64,000 nt of DNA from Chroococcopsis sp964623815 (GCA_964623815.1 CAZUVR010000008.1:41296-105295), one strand, 5' to 3'. Numbered from the stretch's first letter, positions 42,829-52,647 are shown. Made by a program: numbers and translations. Notes: generated by a model not told the origin, from the sequence alone.

Positions 42829-45273
42829 ATGGATTCTCCTGAAATAACAACGGCAGAGGCGCAGATAAGCAGATGGGTTGAGCAAATGACGGATTTTACC
42901 CGCCAACTTCATTATTTTAACGAGATGGAGGAGGTATTAAAATTTACAGTTGAGAAGATACATAATATATTTAATTACGATCGTATTCTTATTTATAATT
43001 ACGTTCAGGATGGAATAATAGCGCAAATTACGAATAATGGAATCACCCCGATTAAAGAGTTATCCCTCGGCTCGATCTTCACTTCTCAAGGGTGGGAAAA
43101 ATACAGACGGGGAGAGATTATCAAAGTAGAAAATGTTAACAACAACCGCATTGACGAAGATTACCTGACGGAATTAGAAACTCCGGGCGTACAAGCTAAG
43201 CTAGTTGTACCGATTATCACCGATGTTACTGAGATTAATTGTTTCTGGGGGCTAATAATCGTTCATCAATGCCTTTTCTCGCATCAATGGCAGGAATTAG
43301 AAATACAAGTTCTGAAAAATATTGCGATTCAGTTAGGTATAGTATTACCAAAAATATACCTGCAAGAGAGTGATTATACGAGTGGATATAGTTTTTGTAA
43401 TATAGTACCGCTATTTAATGATGAAGAACTGTATCTATCTCTGATTAAAACGATGACGGAGGGGATAGTTTTTCACGATCGGGAAGGACGGATAATTAAT
43501 TGTAATGGGAGCGCCGAAAAGATACTAGGACTCACCAGAGATGAAATTATGGGACGCACATCTTTAGATCCGCATTGGCGGGCGATTTATGAAGATGGTA
43601 CTCCTTTTGTAGGGGAAAATCACCCCGCGATGTTGAGTTTAAAAACTGGTAATCCCCAAACCGATGTGATCATGGGAGTACATAAACCAGATGGAGATTT
43701 TGTCTGGATTTCTATTAACTCGCAACCCTTATTAGCTCATGGTAGCGATCTCCCCTACGGTGTAGTTGTATCGTTTCAGGATATTACAGAAAAGAAATCT
43801 CTAGAATTAGCGTTACAGCAAAGTGAAGCTTTATTCAGAGGGATTTTTGAACAGGCGAGTACGGGGATTACCATAGTTACGGAGACGGGTAAATTTTTTA
43901 AGGTGAATCAAAAATTTATGGAAATGGTGGGTTATAGCGAAGAAGAGTTACAGGGATTAACATTCATGGATATTACCCATCCCGAGGATAGGGGAATAAG
44001 TGAAGAGTATTACGAGCAAATTATGTCAGCGGAGAAATCTGGCATCTCTATCGAGAAGCGTTATCTCCATAAACAGGGTTCGATCGTTTGGGTTAGCTTA
44101 ACTCTTTCCCCTGTGTACGATCAACGGGGAAATTTACAATATGGCTTAGGGGTTTCCATGAATATTTCTGAACGGAAAAAATTGGAAGAATCGCTTCAAT
44201 ATAGAAATGAAAAAGAAAGATTGATGTATGAAATAAGTCAAAATATTCGTCAATCTTTAGCCTTGCAAGAAATTTTACAAACAACAGTCAGTCAGGTGCG
44301 AGATTTTTTAAATACCGATCGAGTAATTATTTATCAATTCAATGATGATAATAGCGGTATTGTCGTGGCAGAATCATGTTTATCTCAGTCGCTATCCTTA
44401 CTAAATATAGAATTAGATGATCGCTATTTCAAGAAAACTAAACAAATAGAAAATGAACAATATAAAATTATTAATGTTAGAGATATTTATCGGGCGAATT
44501 ATAGTCAATCATGTTTGGCTTTATTGCAAGCTTTAGAAGTAAGAGCATTATTGATAGTTCCCATAGTCATCGATAGGAGGGTTTGGGGTTTATTAATCGC
44601 CCATCACTGTCGCGGTATCCGTCATTGGGAAAGCATAGAAGAAGAGTTGCTGAGTCAATTATCCAATCAATTAAGCATTGCTATCAAGCAATCCGAACTT
44701 CACGAAGAAATCAAAAATTTAGCCCTTCTCGACGGGTTGACGGAAATTAATAATCGTTACTGTTTCGAGCGTAATCTACAAATCGAGTGGGAGCGTTTAA
44801 TGAGGGGGAATCGACCCCTATCTCTGATTCTATGCGATCTTGACTTTTTCAAACAGTATAACGATACCTACGGGCACACCCTGGGGGATGAATGCTTGAA
44901 GAAAGTAGCTAAAGCCATCCGTCGAGCCGCTAAACGCTCTAGCGATTTAGTATTCCGCTACGGAGGTGAAGAATTCGTGCTACTCCTACCTAATACATCG
45001 TCTGAAGATGTGATAACGGTGGTCAATAGATTAAGGGATGAAATTTATTCTCTGAGAATCGAGCATCGAGCATCGAGGGTTTCTTCTCATGTAACTCTAA
45101 GTATGGGAGTTGCCACTATGATACCCAATCCCCACGCTCAACCTCTGGATCTGATCAATCAGGCTGATAGGGCGCTCTATCAAGCCAAAAATTCGGGACG
45201 CGATCGCTATTTTATCTACCAGAATTCGATCGAGTCAAGTTTTCCAGGTAGGTCATTTAAGAGCGAAATTTAA
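42829..45273 (+). CDS. Multisensor diguanylate cyclase, GAF-PAS-PAS-GAF-GGDEF
   Basis: An 814-residue soluble enzyme making cyclic di-GMP. Order: GAF (about 15-185), PAS (about 200-330), PAS with PAC (about 335-460), second GAF (about 470-635) and GGDEF (about 640-795) with GGEEF at 712-716, which is active in the family. An RxxD-type inhibitory site was not clearly seen. The start is ATG at 42829; a TTG two codons upstream opens the same frame. The sensors may bind small ligands or chromophores, but no chromophore cysteine was recognised. The 3' end overlaps the convergent NADH dehydrogenase gene by 21 bases. Confidence 0.92.
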   Translation: MDSPEITTAEAQISRWVEQMTDFTRQLHYFNEMEEVLKFTVEKIHNIFNYDRILIYNYVQDGIIAQITNNGITPIKELSLGSIFTSQGWEKYRRGEIIKVENVNNNRIDEDYLTELETPGVQAKLVVPIITDVTEINCFWGLIIVHQCLFSHQWQELEIQVLKNIAIQLGIVLPKIYLQESDYTSGYSFCNIVPLFNDEELYLSLIKTMTEGIVFHDREGRIINCNGSAEKILGLTRDEIMGRTSLDPHWRAIYEDGTPFVGENHPAMLSLKTGNPQTDVIMGVHKPDGDFVWISINSQPLLAHGSDLPYGVVVSFQDITEKKSLELALQQSEALFRGIFEQASTGITIVTETGKFFKVNQKFMEMVGYSEEELQGLTFMDITHPEDRGISEEYYEQIMSAEKSGISIEKRYLHKQGSIVWVSLTLSPVYDQRGNLQYGLGVSMNISERKKLEESLQYRNEKERLMYEISQNIRQSLALQEILQTTVSQVRDFLNTDRVIIYQFNDDNSGIVVAESCLSQSLSLLNIELDDRYFKKTKQIENEQYKIINVRDIYRANYSQSCLALLQALEVRALLIVPIVIDRRVWGLLIAHHCRGIRHWESIEEELLSQLSNQLSIAIKQSELHEEIKNLALLDGLTEINNRYCFERNLQIEWERLMRGNRPLSLILCDLDFFKQYNDTYGHTLGDECLKKVAKAIRRAAKRSSDLVFRYGGEEFVLLLPNTSSEDVITVVNRLRDEIYSLRIEHRASRVSSHVTLSMGVATMIPNPHAQPLDLINQADRALYQAKNSGRDRYFIYQNSIESSFPGRSFKSEI

Positions 45274-46446
45274 AAGCGGCCCGGTAATCCAGTTTAAACC
45301 CACATTCAATTGATGTTTTAAGGTGGGTAAACGATAGAGATAAACCAGACGACGGGTTAGATAAGCCAAACTGCCTCCTAACTGAATGCCAGCGCTCGTA
45401 ATCGCGGCATCATCAACTCCTAAAGTTAACATTTCCCCTAGAGGTTGATAGCGGAAAGCTAATCGGGGTTTATCCCTTAAGCCAGCCCATATATTCCAAG
45501 CGCAGTAATCGGCCTGTTGAATAGCTACTTGAGCTGTAGAGGGGATGGTTTTGCCGTTTTCATCCTGACAGTCGGCAATATCACCCACTACATAGATATT
45601 AGGCCGATCGATCGCCTGTAGGTATTCATTGACGGTTAACAAATTTCTCGCCCCGTGTTTGAGAGGTAAATCTTTGATCAAATCGGATACGATCGGACTA
45701 ACGGCCCAGAGAACTATATCTACCGGAATATTATCTACCTGCCCCTTATAATTGAGGGACATACTATCGGTTGTAATTTCTTCTACCGTCGTTTCTAAAT
45801 CGAGCCAAACCTTGCGTTTTTCTAAAGCTTTCTCTGCGGTTTGTCGATTAAATTTAGGAGAATTAGCCAGTATGGTATCAGTTTTTTCTATCAACCGGAT
45901 ACGCCCCTTTTCTCCCAATCTATCTGCCACCTTACAGGCTAATTCTACACCACTGTAACCCCCTCCGATTACAGCAACCCGGATTTTTTCCCTCTGGGAG
46001 TTTTCTAATTCCCGTAGACGGGTATTGAGACGGTAGGCATCCTCTAAAGTGCGAAAAGGGATAGCGTATTCTGGGGCACCAGTGACAAAATGTAGGGAAG
46101 ATTTCCCGCCCATAGCGATTACTAACCGGTCAAAATTTATAGATTCATGATTGTCGAGACTAACGGAGGAAGAATCTACATCGATGCCTGTAACTGTGCC
46201 TTGAAGGAAACGGATATTAGTGTTAGTCAGTAACTCGGAAAAAGGAGGGGCGACTTCCCATGACTGCATTTCCTCAGTGACTAATTCGTATAATAGAGGG
46301 GAGAAAAGAAAGCGATCGTTCTTATCGATTAAAATGATTTCGGGTTGAGAGCCGTTATCCCAAGATAATTGACTCAGACGTAGAGCAGTATATAGACCAC
46401 CAAAACCGCCCCCGAGGATACAAATTCGTGCCACAGTTTCAGTCAT
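45253..46446 (-). CDS. ndbB: Type II NAD(P)H dehydrogenase (NdbB-like)
   Basis: A 397-residue flavoprotein of the NDH-2 family: GGGFGGLYTALRL at 12-24 binds FAD, VIGGGYSGVELACKVAD binds NAD(P)H, and VVGDIAD is the second FAD motif. It would pass electrons from NAD(P)H to quinones at the membrane without pumping protons. The 397-residue length and the opening ICILGGGFGGLYTALRL resemble cyanobacterial NdbB, which was linked to phylloquinone synthesis (recalled, not checked). It converges on the diguanylate cyclase gene with an overlap of 21 bases. Confidence 0.88.
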   Translation of the reverse strand: MTETVARICILGGGFGGLYTALRLSQLSWDNGSQPEIILIDKNDRFLFSPLLYELVTEEMQSWEVAPPFSELLTNTNIRFLQGTVTGIDVDSSSVSLDNHESINFDRLVIAMGGKSSLHFVTGAPEYAIPFRTLEDAYRLNTRLRELENSQREKIRVAVIGGGYSGVELACKVADRLGEKGRIRLIEKTDTILANSPKFNRQTAEKALEKRKVWLDLETTVEEITTDSMSLNYKGQVDNIPVDIVLWAVSPIVSDLIKDLPLKHGARNLLTVNEYLQAIDRPNIYVVGDIADCQDENGKTIPSTAQVAIQQADYCAWNIWAGLRDKPRLAFRYQPLGEMLTLGVDDAAITSAGIQLGGSLAYLTRRLVYLYRLPTLKHQLNVGLNWITGPLLNFALK

Positions 46447-46616
46447 AGCCGGTGAGTGGAAATTACTCTTACCATTCTACACCGGTGGGTTTGGGGGTGC
46501 CGATTCCTAGTATACTGATGCTGTATCGAGTGATAAATTATATGTCCTAATCTCCTTTTCCTCTCCACCACGATCGTCTTAAGTTTGTTTCCATAGTATT
46601 TCTCGACCGAAGAAGC

Positions 46617-47522
46617 ATGAAAATCGCAATTTTGTCTCAAGATGCTTCTCTGTATTCCACCAAAAGGCTGAAGGAGGCAGGAGAAGCGAGAGGGCATGAA
46701 ATGCGGGTGATTAATTACCTGCGCTGTTATATGAATATTACCTCCCATAAACCGAGCGTAGTTTACAACGGCAAAACCTTAGAAAGTTTCGATGCTATCA
46801 TTCCCAGAATAGCCGCGTCGAAAACCTTCTACGGCACTGCGGTAGTGAGACAGTTTGAAGTGATGGGAGTATTCAGTAGTAATGAATCCCAGGCAATTTC
46901 TCGCTCCCGGGATAAGTTGCGTTGTCTGCAGATATTGGCGCGGGAGGGGATAGGTTTACCTGTGACGGGATTCGCCCACGCCACCCAAGATATTGACGGT
47001 TTAATCGAAACCGTCGGGGGTGCGCCGGTGGTAATTAAACTTTTGGAAGGCACCCAAGGCATAGGGGTAGTATTGGCGGAAACCCATCAGGCGGCGAAAT
47101 CGGTTATCGAGGCTTTCCGACAGTTGGAAGCGAATATTCTAGTACAGGAGTTTATTAAAGAGGCAGACGGGGCGGATATACGCTGTTTCGTCGTTGATGG
47201 CAAAGTAATCGCCGCGATGAAGCGTCAGGGGGCGGAGGGGGATTTTCGCTCTAACCTCCATCGCGGCGGTAAGGCTCATAAGGTAAAGTTGACACCAGAG
47301 GAGCGCAGCACCGCCTTAAGAGCGGCAAAAGCGATGGGTTTACGGGTAGCGGGCGTGGATTTATTGCGCTCGAATCACGGCCCCGTAGTTATTGAGGTGA
47401 ATTCTTCCCCAGGGTTAGAAGGAATTGAAGCCGCGACAGGCGTGGATGTAGCGGCTAAGATTATCGATTTCGTAGAAAAAAACGCTATCTTAGGAGTAAC
47501 GCGCGATCGTAATCAGTTCTAA
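46617..47522 (+). CDS. rimK: RimK-family ATP-grasp ligase
   Basis: The 301-residue protein is collinear with RimK, which adds glutamate residues to the C terminus of ribosomal protein S6 and can make poly-alpha-glutamate. Visible landmarks: MKIAILSQDASLYSTKRL, IPRIAASKTFYGTAVVRQF, VKLLEGTQGIGVVLAE (ATP-grasp loop), VQEFIKEADGADIRCFVV and VEVNSSPGLEGIE (metal ligands). It is followed after 21 bases by an M14-type hydrolase gene that is often its neighbour in bacteria. Confidence 0.95.
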   Translation: MKIAILSQDASLYSTKRLKEAGEARGHEMRVINYLRCYMNITSHKPSVVYNGKTLESFDAIIPRIAASKTFYGTAVVRQFEVMGVFSSNESQAISRSRDKLRCLQILAREGIGLPVTGFAHATQDIDGLIETVGGAPVVIKLLEGTQGIGVVLAETHQAAKSVIEAFRQLEANILVQEFIKEADGADIRCFVVDGKVIAAMKRQGAEGDFRSNLHRGGKAHKVKLTPEERSTALRAAKAMGLRVAGVDLLRSNHGPVVIEVNSSPGLEGIEAATGVDVAAKIIDFVEKNAILGVTRDRNQF

Positions 47523-47543
47523 CTAGAGGTTATCGGCAAGAGA

Positions 47544-48503
47544 GTGGAGCATGGTGTAGAAATCGCCGGAGAGATGATAACTTCCGGGAAAAGGAAACGC
47601 TTAGATATTCCCGTCGGACATTTAGCCACCCAAACCCCGATTAATCTCCCGGTTATCGTGGTTAACGGTCAAAGTGCTGGGCCGAAATTGTGGTTAAGCG
47701 CGGCGATTCACGGCGATGAGATTAACGGTGTAGAGATTATCCGGCAGGTATTGGCCCGGGTGCGGACTAAATACCTGAAAGGGACGATTATCGCTGTGCC
47801 GGTGGTGAATGTTTTCGGCTTTATCGAACAATCCCGCTATCTGCCCGATCGAAGAGACTTAAATCGTTCTTTTCCTGGCTCGCCTAACGGGTCACTAGCT
47901 TCTAGATTAGCACACCTGTTTATGGAAGAAGTGGTCAAACATAGTACTCATGGTATCGATCTTCATACAGCGGGTCTACCCCGGATAAATATGCCCCAAA
48001 TACGCGCCAATCTCGATGATGAATCGACTCACGATTTCGCTAAAGCTTTCGGCGCTCCCTTATTGATCCATTCTTCCCATCGTGACGGCTCTTTACGTCA
48101 GGCGGCTAGTAGTAAGGGTATCCCTGTTTTATTGTACGAGGGGGGCGAGGCTTTACGCTTCGACGCTTCGGCAATTCAAATCGGCGTTGAGGGAATTTTT
48201 CGCGCCATGGCCTATTTACAGATGTATCCCTATACATCTAGTTTGCTCGATCGTAATTCTTTGGAGATACAGGAAACCACCTGGGTGAGAGCCAGTCGCG
48301 GCGGAGTCGTACATTTAGGAGTATCTTTAGGAGAGAGGGTGAGGAAACGGCAATCTCTCGGTATGATTACCGATGCTTTCGGTGAAGATAGGATGAAAAT
48401 TTCCTGCCCCGCCGATGGTATGGTTATAGGCCACGTACAGAATCCCCTGGTTAATCAGGGCGATGCTATCATCCACATAGCTAAATTCAATCTTACTCGC
48501 TAA
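47544..48503 (+). CDS. Succinylglutamate desuccinylase/aspartoacylase-family (M14) hydrolase
   Basis: The 319-residue protein has the zinc site of the M14 family: AAIHGDEINGVEI with His56 and Glu59, and HGIDLHT with His141. A short beta-rich domain follows (about 250-315). Relatives cleave N-acyl-amino acids or terminal glutamates. Placed directly after rimK, it could remove or trim glutamyl additions made by RimK; this is a context-based inference. The start is GTG at 47544; an ATG ten codons later (47574) is possible. Its last 4 bases overlap the end of the convergent GT39 gene. Confidence 0.88.
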   Translation: MEHGVEIAGEMITSGKRKRLDIPVGHLATQTPINLPVIVVNGQSAGPKLWLSAAIHGDEINGVEIIRQVLARVRTKYLKGTIIAVPVVNVFGFIEQSRYLPDRRDLNRSFPGSPNGSLASRLAHLFMEEVVKHSTHGIDLHTAGLPRINMPQIRANLDDESTHDFAKAFGAPLLIHSSHRDGSLRQAASSKGIPVLLYEGGEALRFDASAIQIGVEGIFRAMAYLQMYPYTSSLLDRNSLEIQETTWVRASRGGVVHLGVSLGERVRKRQSLGMITDAFGEDRMKISCPADGMVIGHVQNPLVNQGDAIIHIAKFNLTR

Positions 48504-50203
48504 AGATAATTTAATAGTTCTTTTTCATCGAGAAAATTATATTCATAAACCAGATAGCTATAGGCGATAGTATCGACAGGTGTTCTAAATTCCCGCCACC
48601 ATCGGAAATAATTGGGGCTGGTAGTGATGCCTACTAATTGATTAGCTTCTATAATTAACCATTTAATCTTATCTTCGCCGACTTTTAGAATTTTATCACC
48701 CCTTTTAATTACCATCTTGCCCGATTCAACTCTACATAAAGCGGAGTCGGTATGTTGTTTCATAAACTCTTGTAGATATATCCGGTTCTGCCCCCAATCT
48801 AAATTTGAGTCGGCGAGAATCTTGTAACTTTTTGTCCGATTAGTTACCAATTCGTTAAAGTAAGAGATGTAATGGGGAAAGTAAGAGAGATTAGATATTA
48901 ATAAGTAGATACAGAGACAAACGACGAAAATTTTATAACGGGGGCGATGACTATACCAGTAAATCACGCTTCGACTCCCTAGGACTATAAGAAAGGGGAA
49001 AGTCATTAATATATAGCGAATACCTAACTGGGCGTTCATCGAACTGAAAGTAATAAAGTATGTGAGGACAGGAATGATTAAAAAAGCCTCCTTATGCCAA
49101 AAATTAACCTGTTTTCGGGAAATCAATAAGCTTAATAAAGCTAGTGCGATAAAAATTTGTAAAGATAGGGGAACTTTATACAGAAAAGCAATTAAATAAT
49201 AATCCCAGAAACCAACAGATTTACCATCCTTAAATCCTATTTCGCCTAGACGATAGGAAGAACCACTACCGAATCCTGATTCTTGTTTTGACTTACCCAT
49301 ATCCATACCTTGTAAATAAGCATAAGGTAGAGGTACGGGCAGGGATTTTAGAATCGGGTTCGTCTGTAATCGAGTAAATGCTTGACTGAGAAATCTATAC
49401 TCTTTTAAAGGTGTAAAACTTTTCTCGAAGGCAAAGCCTATATTAATAATCAATATAGTGACAAGGACTAAAGTAAATACATATATGCTTACTTTTTTAG
49501 CGACATCGAATAGTAGATATTTAATATTCTTAAGGTTTACATTTCCCCTAAAAGGGATTAAAAAAATAACGAATAATATTAAATATATGGGAATTAAATA
49601 AATAGCCGTAAATCGACAAATTTGGGCTAGGGCAAAAGTGACGCTACTTAAAATAGCTTTAGACCAACTTCTATTGTTTAAATATTGCCAGAAATAATAA
49701 ACGGCGATAAATATAGAAGCCGTACTCCACAAATCTTGAGTAACTAAGCGGGAATGAGCGATGATATTCGGTTCGAGAATATATAAGCATACAGCTAAAA
49801 ACGCGGCGGGTAAACCATAAAGCTCTCGTGACCATATAAATACATAGATGGCTAATACCATAGATATAAAAATGGTAGCCATTTTGCCTAAAAAAACTAC
49901 GTTTGAACCCGTAATAGATTCGGGAACGGAAATAATATTAGGGAAGAGTTTATGTAAATTCATGCCAGTGAAAGTATTAAGCGCCATAGCGGGCATGACA
50001 TTACGCTGATATACATCTTTGTCTCCCCACTCGGCCGCTTTACCCGTCAAAGCCGCGTAGCCTGCATGATAGTGATAATCTTCGTCATAGGTTAAGCTTT
50101 CCCGCAAGGGTAACAGTAAACTTCCCATATTCAAGCCCAGAAAAATTATCAAGAGGGCGATTAACACCGATAGTTGCTTAAGGCTGAGATTGAGAAATTT
50201 CAT
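48500..50203 (-). CDS. GT39-type membrane glycosyltransferase (ArnT/PMT-like)
   Basis: The 567-residue protein has a first hydrophobic segment (about 10-30), an acidic loop TYDEDYHYHAGYAAL with the DE motif used for catalysis by GT39/GT83 enzymes, and about ten further transmembrane segments. The C-terminal globular end holds ILADSNLDWGQNRIYLQEFM, a motif typical of these proteins. It would transfer sugar from a polyprenyl-linked donor to lipid or protein at the periplasmic face. Its start overlaps the end of the glutaminase gene by 26 bases (50178-50203), so both may share a transcript. Confidence 0.85.
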   Translation of the reverse strand: MKFLNLSLKQLSVLIALLIIFLGLNMGSLLLPLRESLTYDEDYHYHAGYAALTGKAAEWGDKDVYQRNVMPAMALNTFTGMNLHKLFPNIISVPESITGSNVVFLGKMATIFISMVLAIYVFIWSRELYGLPAAFLAVCLYILEPNIIAHSRLVTQDLWSTASIFIAVYYFWQYLNNRSWSKAILSSVTFALAQICRFTAIYLIPIYLILFVIFLIPFRGNVNLKNIKYLLFDVAKKVSIYVFTLVLVTILIINIGFAFEKSFTPLKEYRFLSQAFTRLQTNPILKSLPVPLPYAYLQGMDMGKSKQESGFGSGSSYRLGEIGFKDGKSVGFWDYYLIAFLYKVPLSLQIFIALALLSLLISRKQVNFWHKEAFLIIPVLTYFITFSSMNAQLGIRYILMTFPFLIVLGSRSVIYWYSHRPRYKIFVVCLCIYLLISNLSYFPHYISYFNELVTNRTKSYKILADSNLDWGQNRIYLQEFMKQHTDSALCRVESGKMVIKRGDKILKVGEDKIKWLIIEANQLVGITTSPNYFRWWREFRTPVDTIAYSYLVYEYNFLDEKELLNYL

Positions 50204-51119
50204 GAGACTCTAGGGGAAATTGAGAAACTAATTCAGGAAAACTTATCCCCGCCAATTGTCGTAGTAAATATAATCCAGCGACGGAGTTACCTTGAGCGTC
50301 GAGAGGGGGGCTATAGCAGGCGAAGCCGAAAGCAGGCTGCCCGCCCGCCCCTCTTTCGGGGATAATAGATAAAATAGCTCCACTAACTCCTGATTTAGTG
50401 GCATAACCTAGAGATTCAGCTAAACTGGCCGAAGCTTCATAAAGTCCACAACCTTTCATAATTTCTAGGACAAGATTACTCGCTTGCGAGCCGGATTGAA
50501 TTAATAGAAGACCCAGATGAAGTAAATCCGTAATGGTGCCAGATAGACAACAAATATGATTATAGGTTTCTAGCACTGTTTCTGGATCATTTAAGCGGTT
50601 ATGCAACGTTAACTCTCTGACTAAATCTCGATTTTTAAGGTTGGGTAAAGACTCTACCGATCGTAATACATTCAGGTCAAGAAAGAGATTAGTTTCAGCC
50701 ATCTGGTTCAACCATTGACGCAAATTTTCGCAACGCTGGCTAGGAGTGTCGCCGGGAAGTAAATCAGTCAATAGTAAAGCACCGCTGTTAATCATGGGAT
50801 TGCGGGGAAAGCCCTTGTCTTCCCGTAGTTGCTCTAAAGAATTGAAGGCATAAGGGGAGGGGGTTTGACCAACTTTTGAAGGGATTATTTCCAAGTTAGA
50901 TTCGGAGAGCAAATAAAACAGCAAAAAAGGTTTGACCACACTCATCAACGGAAAAGTTAAATTTTTATCGCCGAAGCTATATATACGGGATCTAGAGTCG
51001 GCTATAGCCACACATATCTCATTCTTTCTTTTAGTATCACTTAATATAGGGATATATTGAGGTAGTTGTCCACTAGAAGCTAATCGACGGGCCTCGGCAA
51101 ACCACAAGGGCAAATTCAT
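50178..51119 (-). CDS. glsA: Glutaminase
   Basis: GlsA hydrolyses glutamine to glutamate and ammonia. The 313-residue serine-dependent enzyme shows the catalytic SVVK (Ser60, Lys63), NPMINSGAL with Asn111, and KSGVSGAILSIIPERG. These fit bacterial glutaminases of the SxxK penicillin-binding-protein-like fold. Length is normal. It overlaps the downstream GT39 gene by 26 bases and starts 39 bases from the divergent moeA. A glutamine synthetase of the GlnT type is encoded 1.5 kb away, so opposing enzymes lie close together. Confidence 0.94.
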   Translation of the reverse strand: MNLPLWFAEARRLASSGQLPQYIPILSDTKRKNEICVAIADSRSRIYSFGDKNLTFPLMSVVKPFLLFYLLSESNLEIIPSKVGQTPSPYAFNSLEQLREDKGFPRNPMINSGALLLTDLLPGDTPSQRCENLRQWLNQMAETNLFLDLNVLRSVESLPNLKNRDLVRELTLHNRLNDPETVLETYNHICCLSGTITDLLHLGLLLIQSGSQASNLVLEIMKGCGLYEASASLAESLGYATKSGVSGAILSIIPERGAGGQPAFGFACYSPPLDAQGNSVAGLYLLRQLAGISFPELVSQFPLESHEISQSQP

Positions 51120-51158
51120 AGGACAATGGAAATCATTCTATCTTTAGTTGTGTAAAGT

Positions 51159-52367
51159 ATGTTATCGGTAAAAGAAGCCGAATCGATCGTTTTTAATTTG
51201 ATCGCACCCTTAGAAGAAGCCGAAAATATTAGTTTAGAGAGCGCCCATAAAAGAATTTTAGCGAGATCGATCGCTTCCGAGCACGATTTTCCCTATTGGG
51301 ATAATTCGGCTATGGATGGTTACGCAGTCAGGTACGAGGATGTGCAAACCCCTACCCGTCTGGAGATAGTCGAAGATATTCCCGCAGGTAAAGCGCCTCA
51401 AAAAGTTATCGGCACCGGGCAGGCGGCGAGGATTTTCACCGGGGGTATGATGCCAGAGGGGGCGGATACGATCGTTATTCAGGAGAATAGTATTCGAGAT
51501 AATAACTTCGTTTCTATCCTCACACCTCCTCAAAATCTGGGGCAATTCGTCCGTAAACGGGGGGTATATTATGGAGCTGGTACACCTTTATTAAATCCCG
51601 GTACCGTCATTAACGCTCCCGAGATGGCGATTCTGGCGACGGCACAGGTAACTAACGTGAGGGTCTATCGTCGTCCAAGGGTAGGAATTTTCTCTACCGG
51701 TGACGAGTTAATCAACCCTTATGATACGTTAGGTCTGGGGCAGATAGTGGATTCTAACAGCTATGCACTTAGGGCATTCGTGGAGACTGTCGGGGCTGTA
51801 TCTGTGCCTTTGGGAATTGTAGGCGATCGACCGGAGTATTTACAAGCGGTAGTCAATAGGGCGATTAATTCCTGTGAAGTGGTGTTATCTACTGGCGGGG
51901 TTTCCGTGGGGGATTACGATTATGTAGAGGATACGCTACGAGAATTAGGGGGTATCATTCATATCAATAGTGTGGCGATACAACCGGGTAAACCTTTAAC
52001 GGTGGCCCAGTTTCCCAACGGCTGTATTTATTTCGGCATCCCCGGTAATCCGGTTTCCGCCCTTGTCTGTTGCTGGCGTTTTGTCGAACCGGCTTTGAGG
52101 AAATTATCTGGCTTGCGGGGAGATTACGGCCCGAGATTCGTCACCGCCAAGACTTTAAATGATTTAAACTCTAAAGGGCAGAGAGAAACTTATTTATGGG
52201 GCAATTTAGAATTAATAGAAAATGAGTTTTGTTTTCGGTTAGCCGGGGGGGTGCATCATTCCGCCAATTTAATTAATCTGGCCGGTACTAATGCTCTGGC
52301 GGTGCTGGAGGTGGGTTGTACTGGAGTTTCTAGGGGTGACAGTGTTAGGGTTATGTTAGTGCCTTGA
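51159..52367 (+). CDS. moeA: Molybdopterin molybdenumtransferase MoeA
   Basis: MoeA inserts molybdate into adenylylated molybdopterin. The 402-residue protein has the family blocks: SAMDGYAVRYEDV, VFSTGDELI (as GIFSTGDEL), STGGVSVGDYDYV, and GIPGNPVSALVCCW; the C-terminal domain IV (about 320-402) is present. Other moa/moe genes are absent. It is divergent from glsA and follows a 39-base spacer. Confidence 0.95.
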   Translation: MLSVKEAESIVFNLIAPLEEAENISLESAHKRILARSIASEHDFPYWDNSAMDGYAVRYEDVQTPTRLEIVEDIPAGKAPQKVIGTGQAARIFTGGMMPEGADTIVIQENSIRDNNFVSILTPPQNLGQFVRKRGVYYGAGTPLLNPGTVINAPEMAILATAQVTNVRVYRRPRVGIFSTGDELINPYDTLGLGQIVDSNSYALRAFVETVGAVSVPLGIVGDRPEYLQAVVNRAINSCEVVLSTGGVSVGDYDYVEDTLRELGGIIHINSVAIQPGKPLTVAQFPNGCIYFGIPGNPVSALVCCWRFVEPALRKLSGLRGDYGPRFVTAKTLNDLNSKGQRETYLWGNLELIENEFCFRLAGGVHHSANLINLAGTNALAVLEVGCTGVSRGDSVRVMLVP

Positions 52368-52398
52368 TGTGTAAACCCTAGGAGAGAGGGCGCGGAGA

Positions 52399-52630
52399 AT
52401 GGATATAGATAGTTTCAAGCGAGAAGCTAGTGATAAACATACTACGCCGGCAAGATTAGAGGAATTAGCGCTCATTCCTTTCTAGATATTATCAGTCTCC
52501 TTATTGGTCCGAGAGATTTGCGATCGCTCAAAACCCCAATACTGACGAAGGAATCCGCCGACAGCTCGCAGAAGACTCGAATAAAATCGTCCGTGTTGCC
52601 GCCGGAGACAACCTAAAAACGATGGCATGA
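52399..52630 (+). pseudogene. LRV/HEAT-like repeat protein, frameshifted remnant
   Basis: Starting at ATG 52399 one frame reads MDIDSFKREASDKHTTPARLEELAL and stops; from about 52484 a second frame continues SPYWSERFAIAQNPNTDEG, IRRQLAEDSNKIVRVAAGDN and ends at the TGA at 52628-52630. Together they form one variant-leucine-rich-repeat (LRV) unit pair of the form AQNPNT...LAED. A single frameshift separates the halves; the rest of the gene is missing. No function is likely. Confidence 0.65.
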
Positions 52631-52647
52631 GAAGAAAAGTAAGGGAT

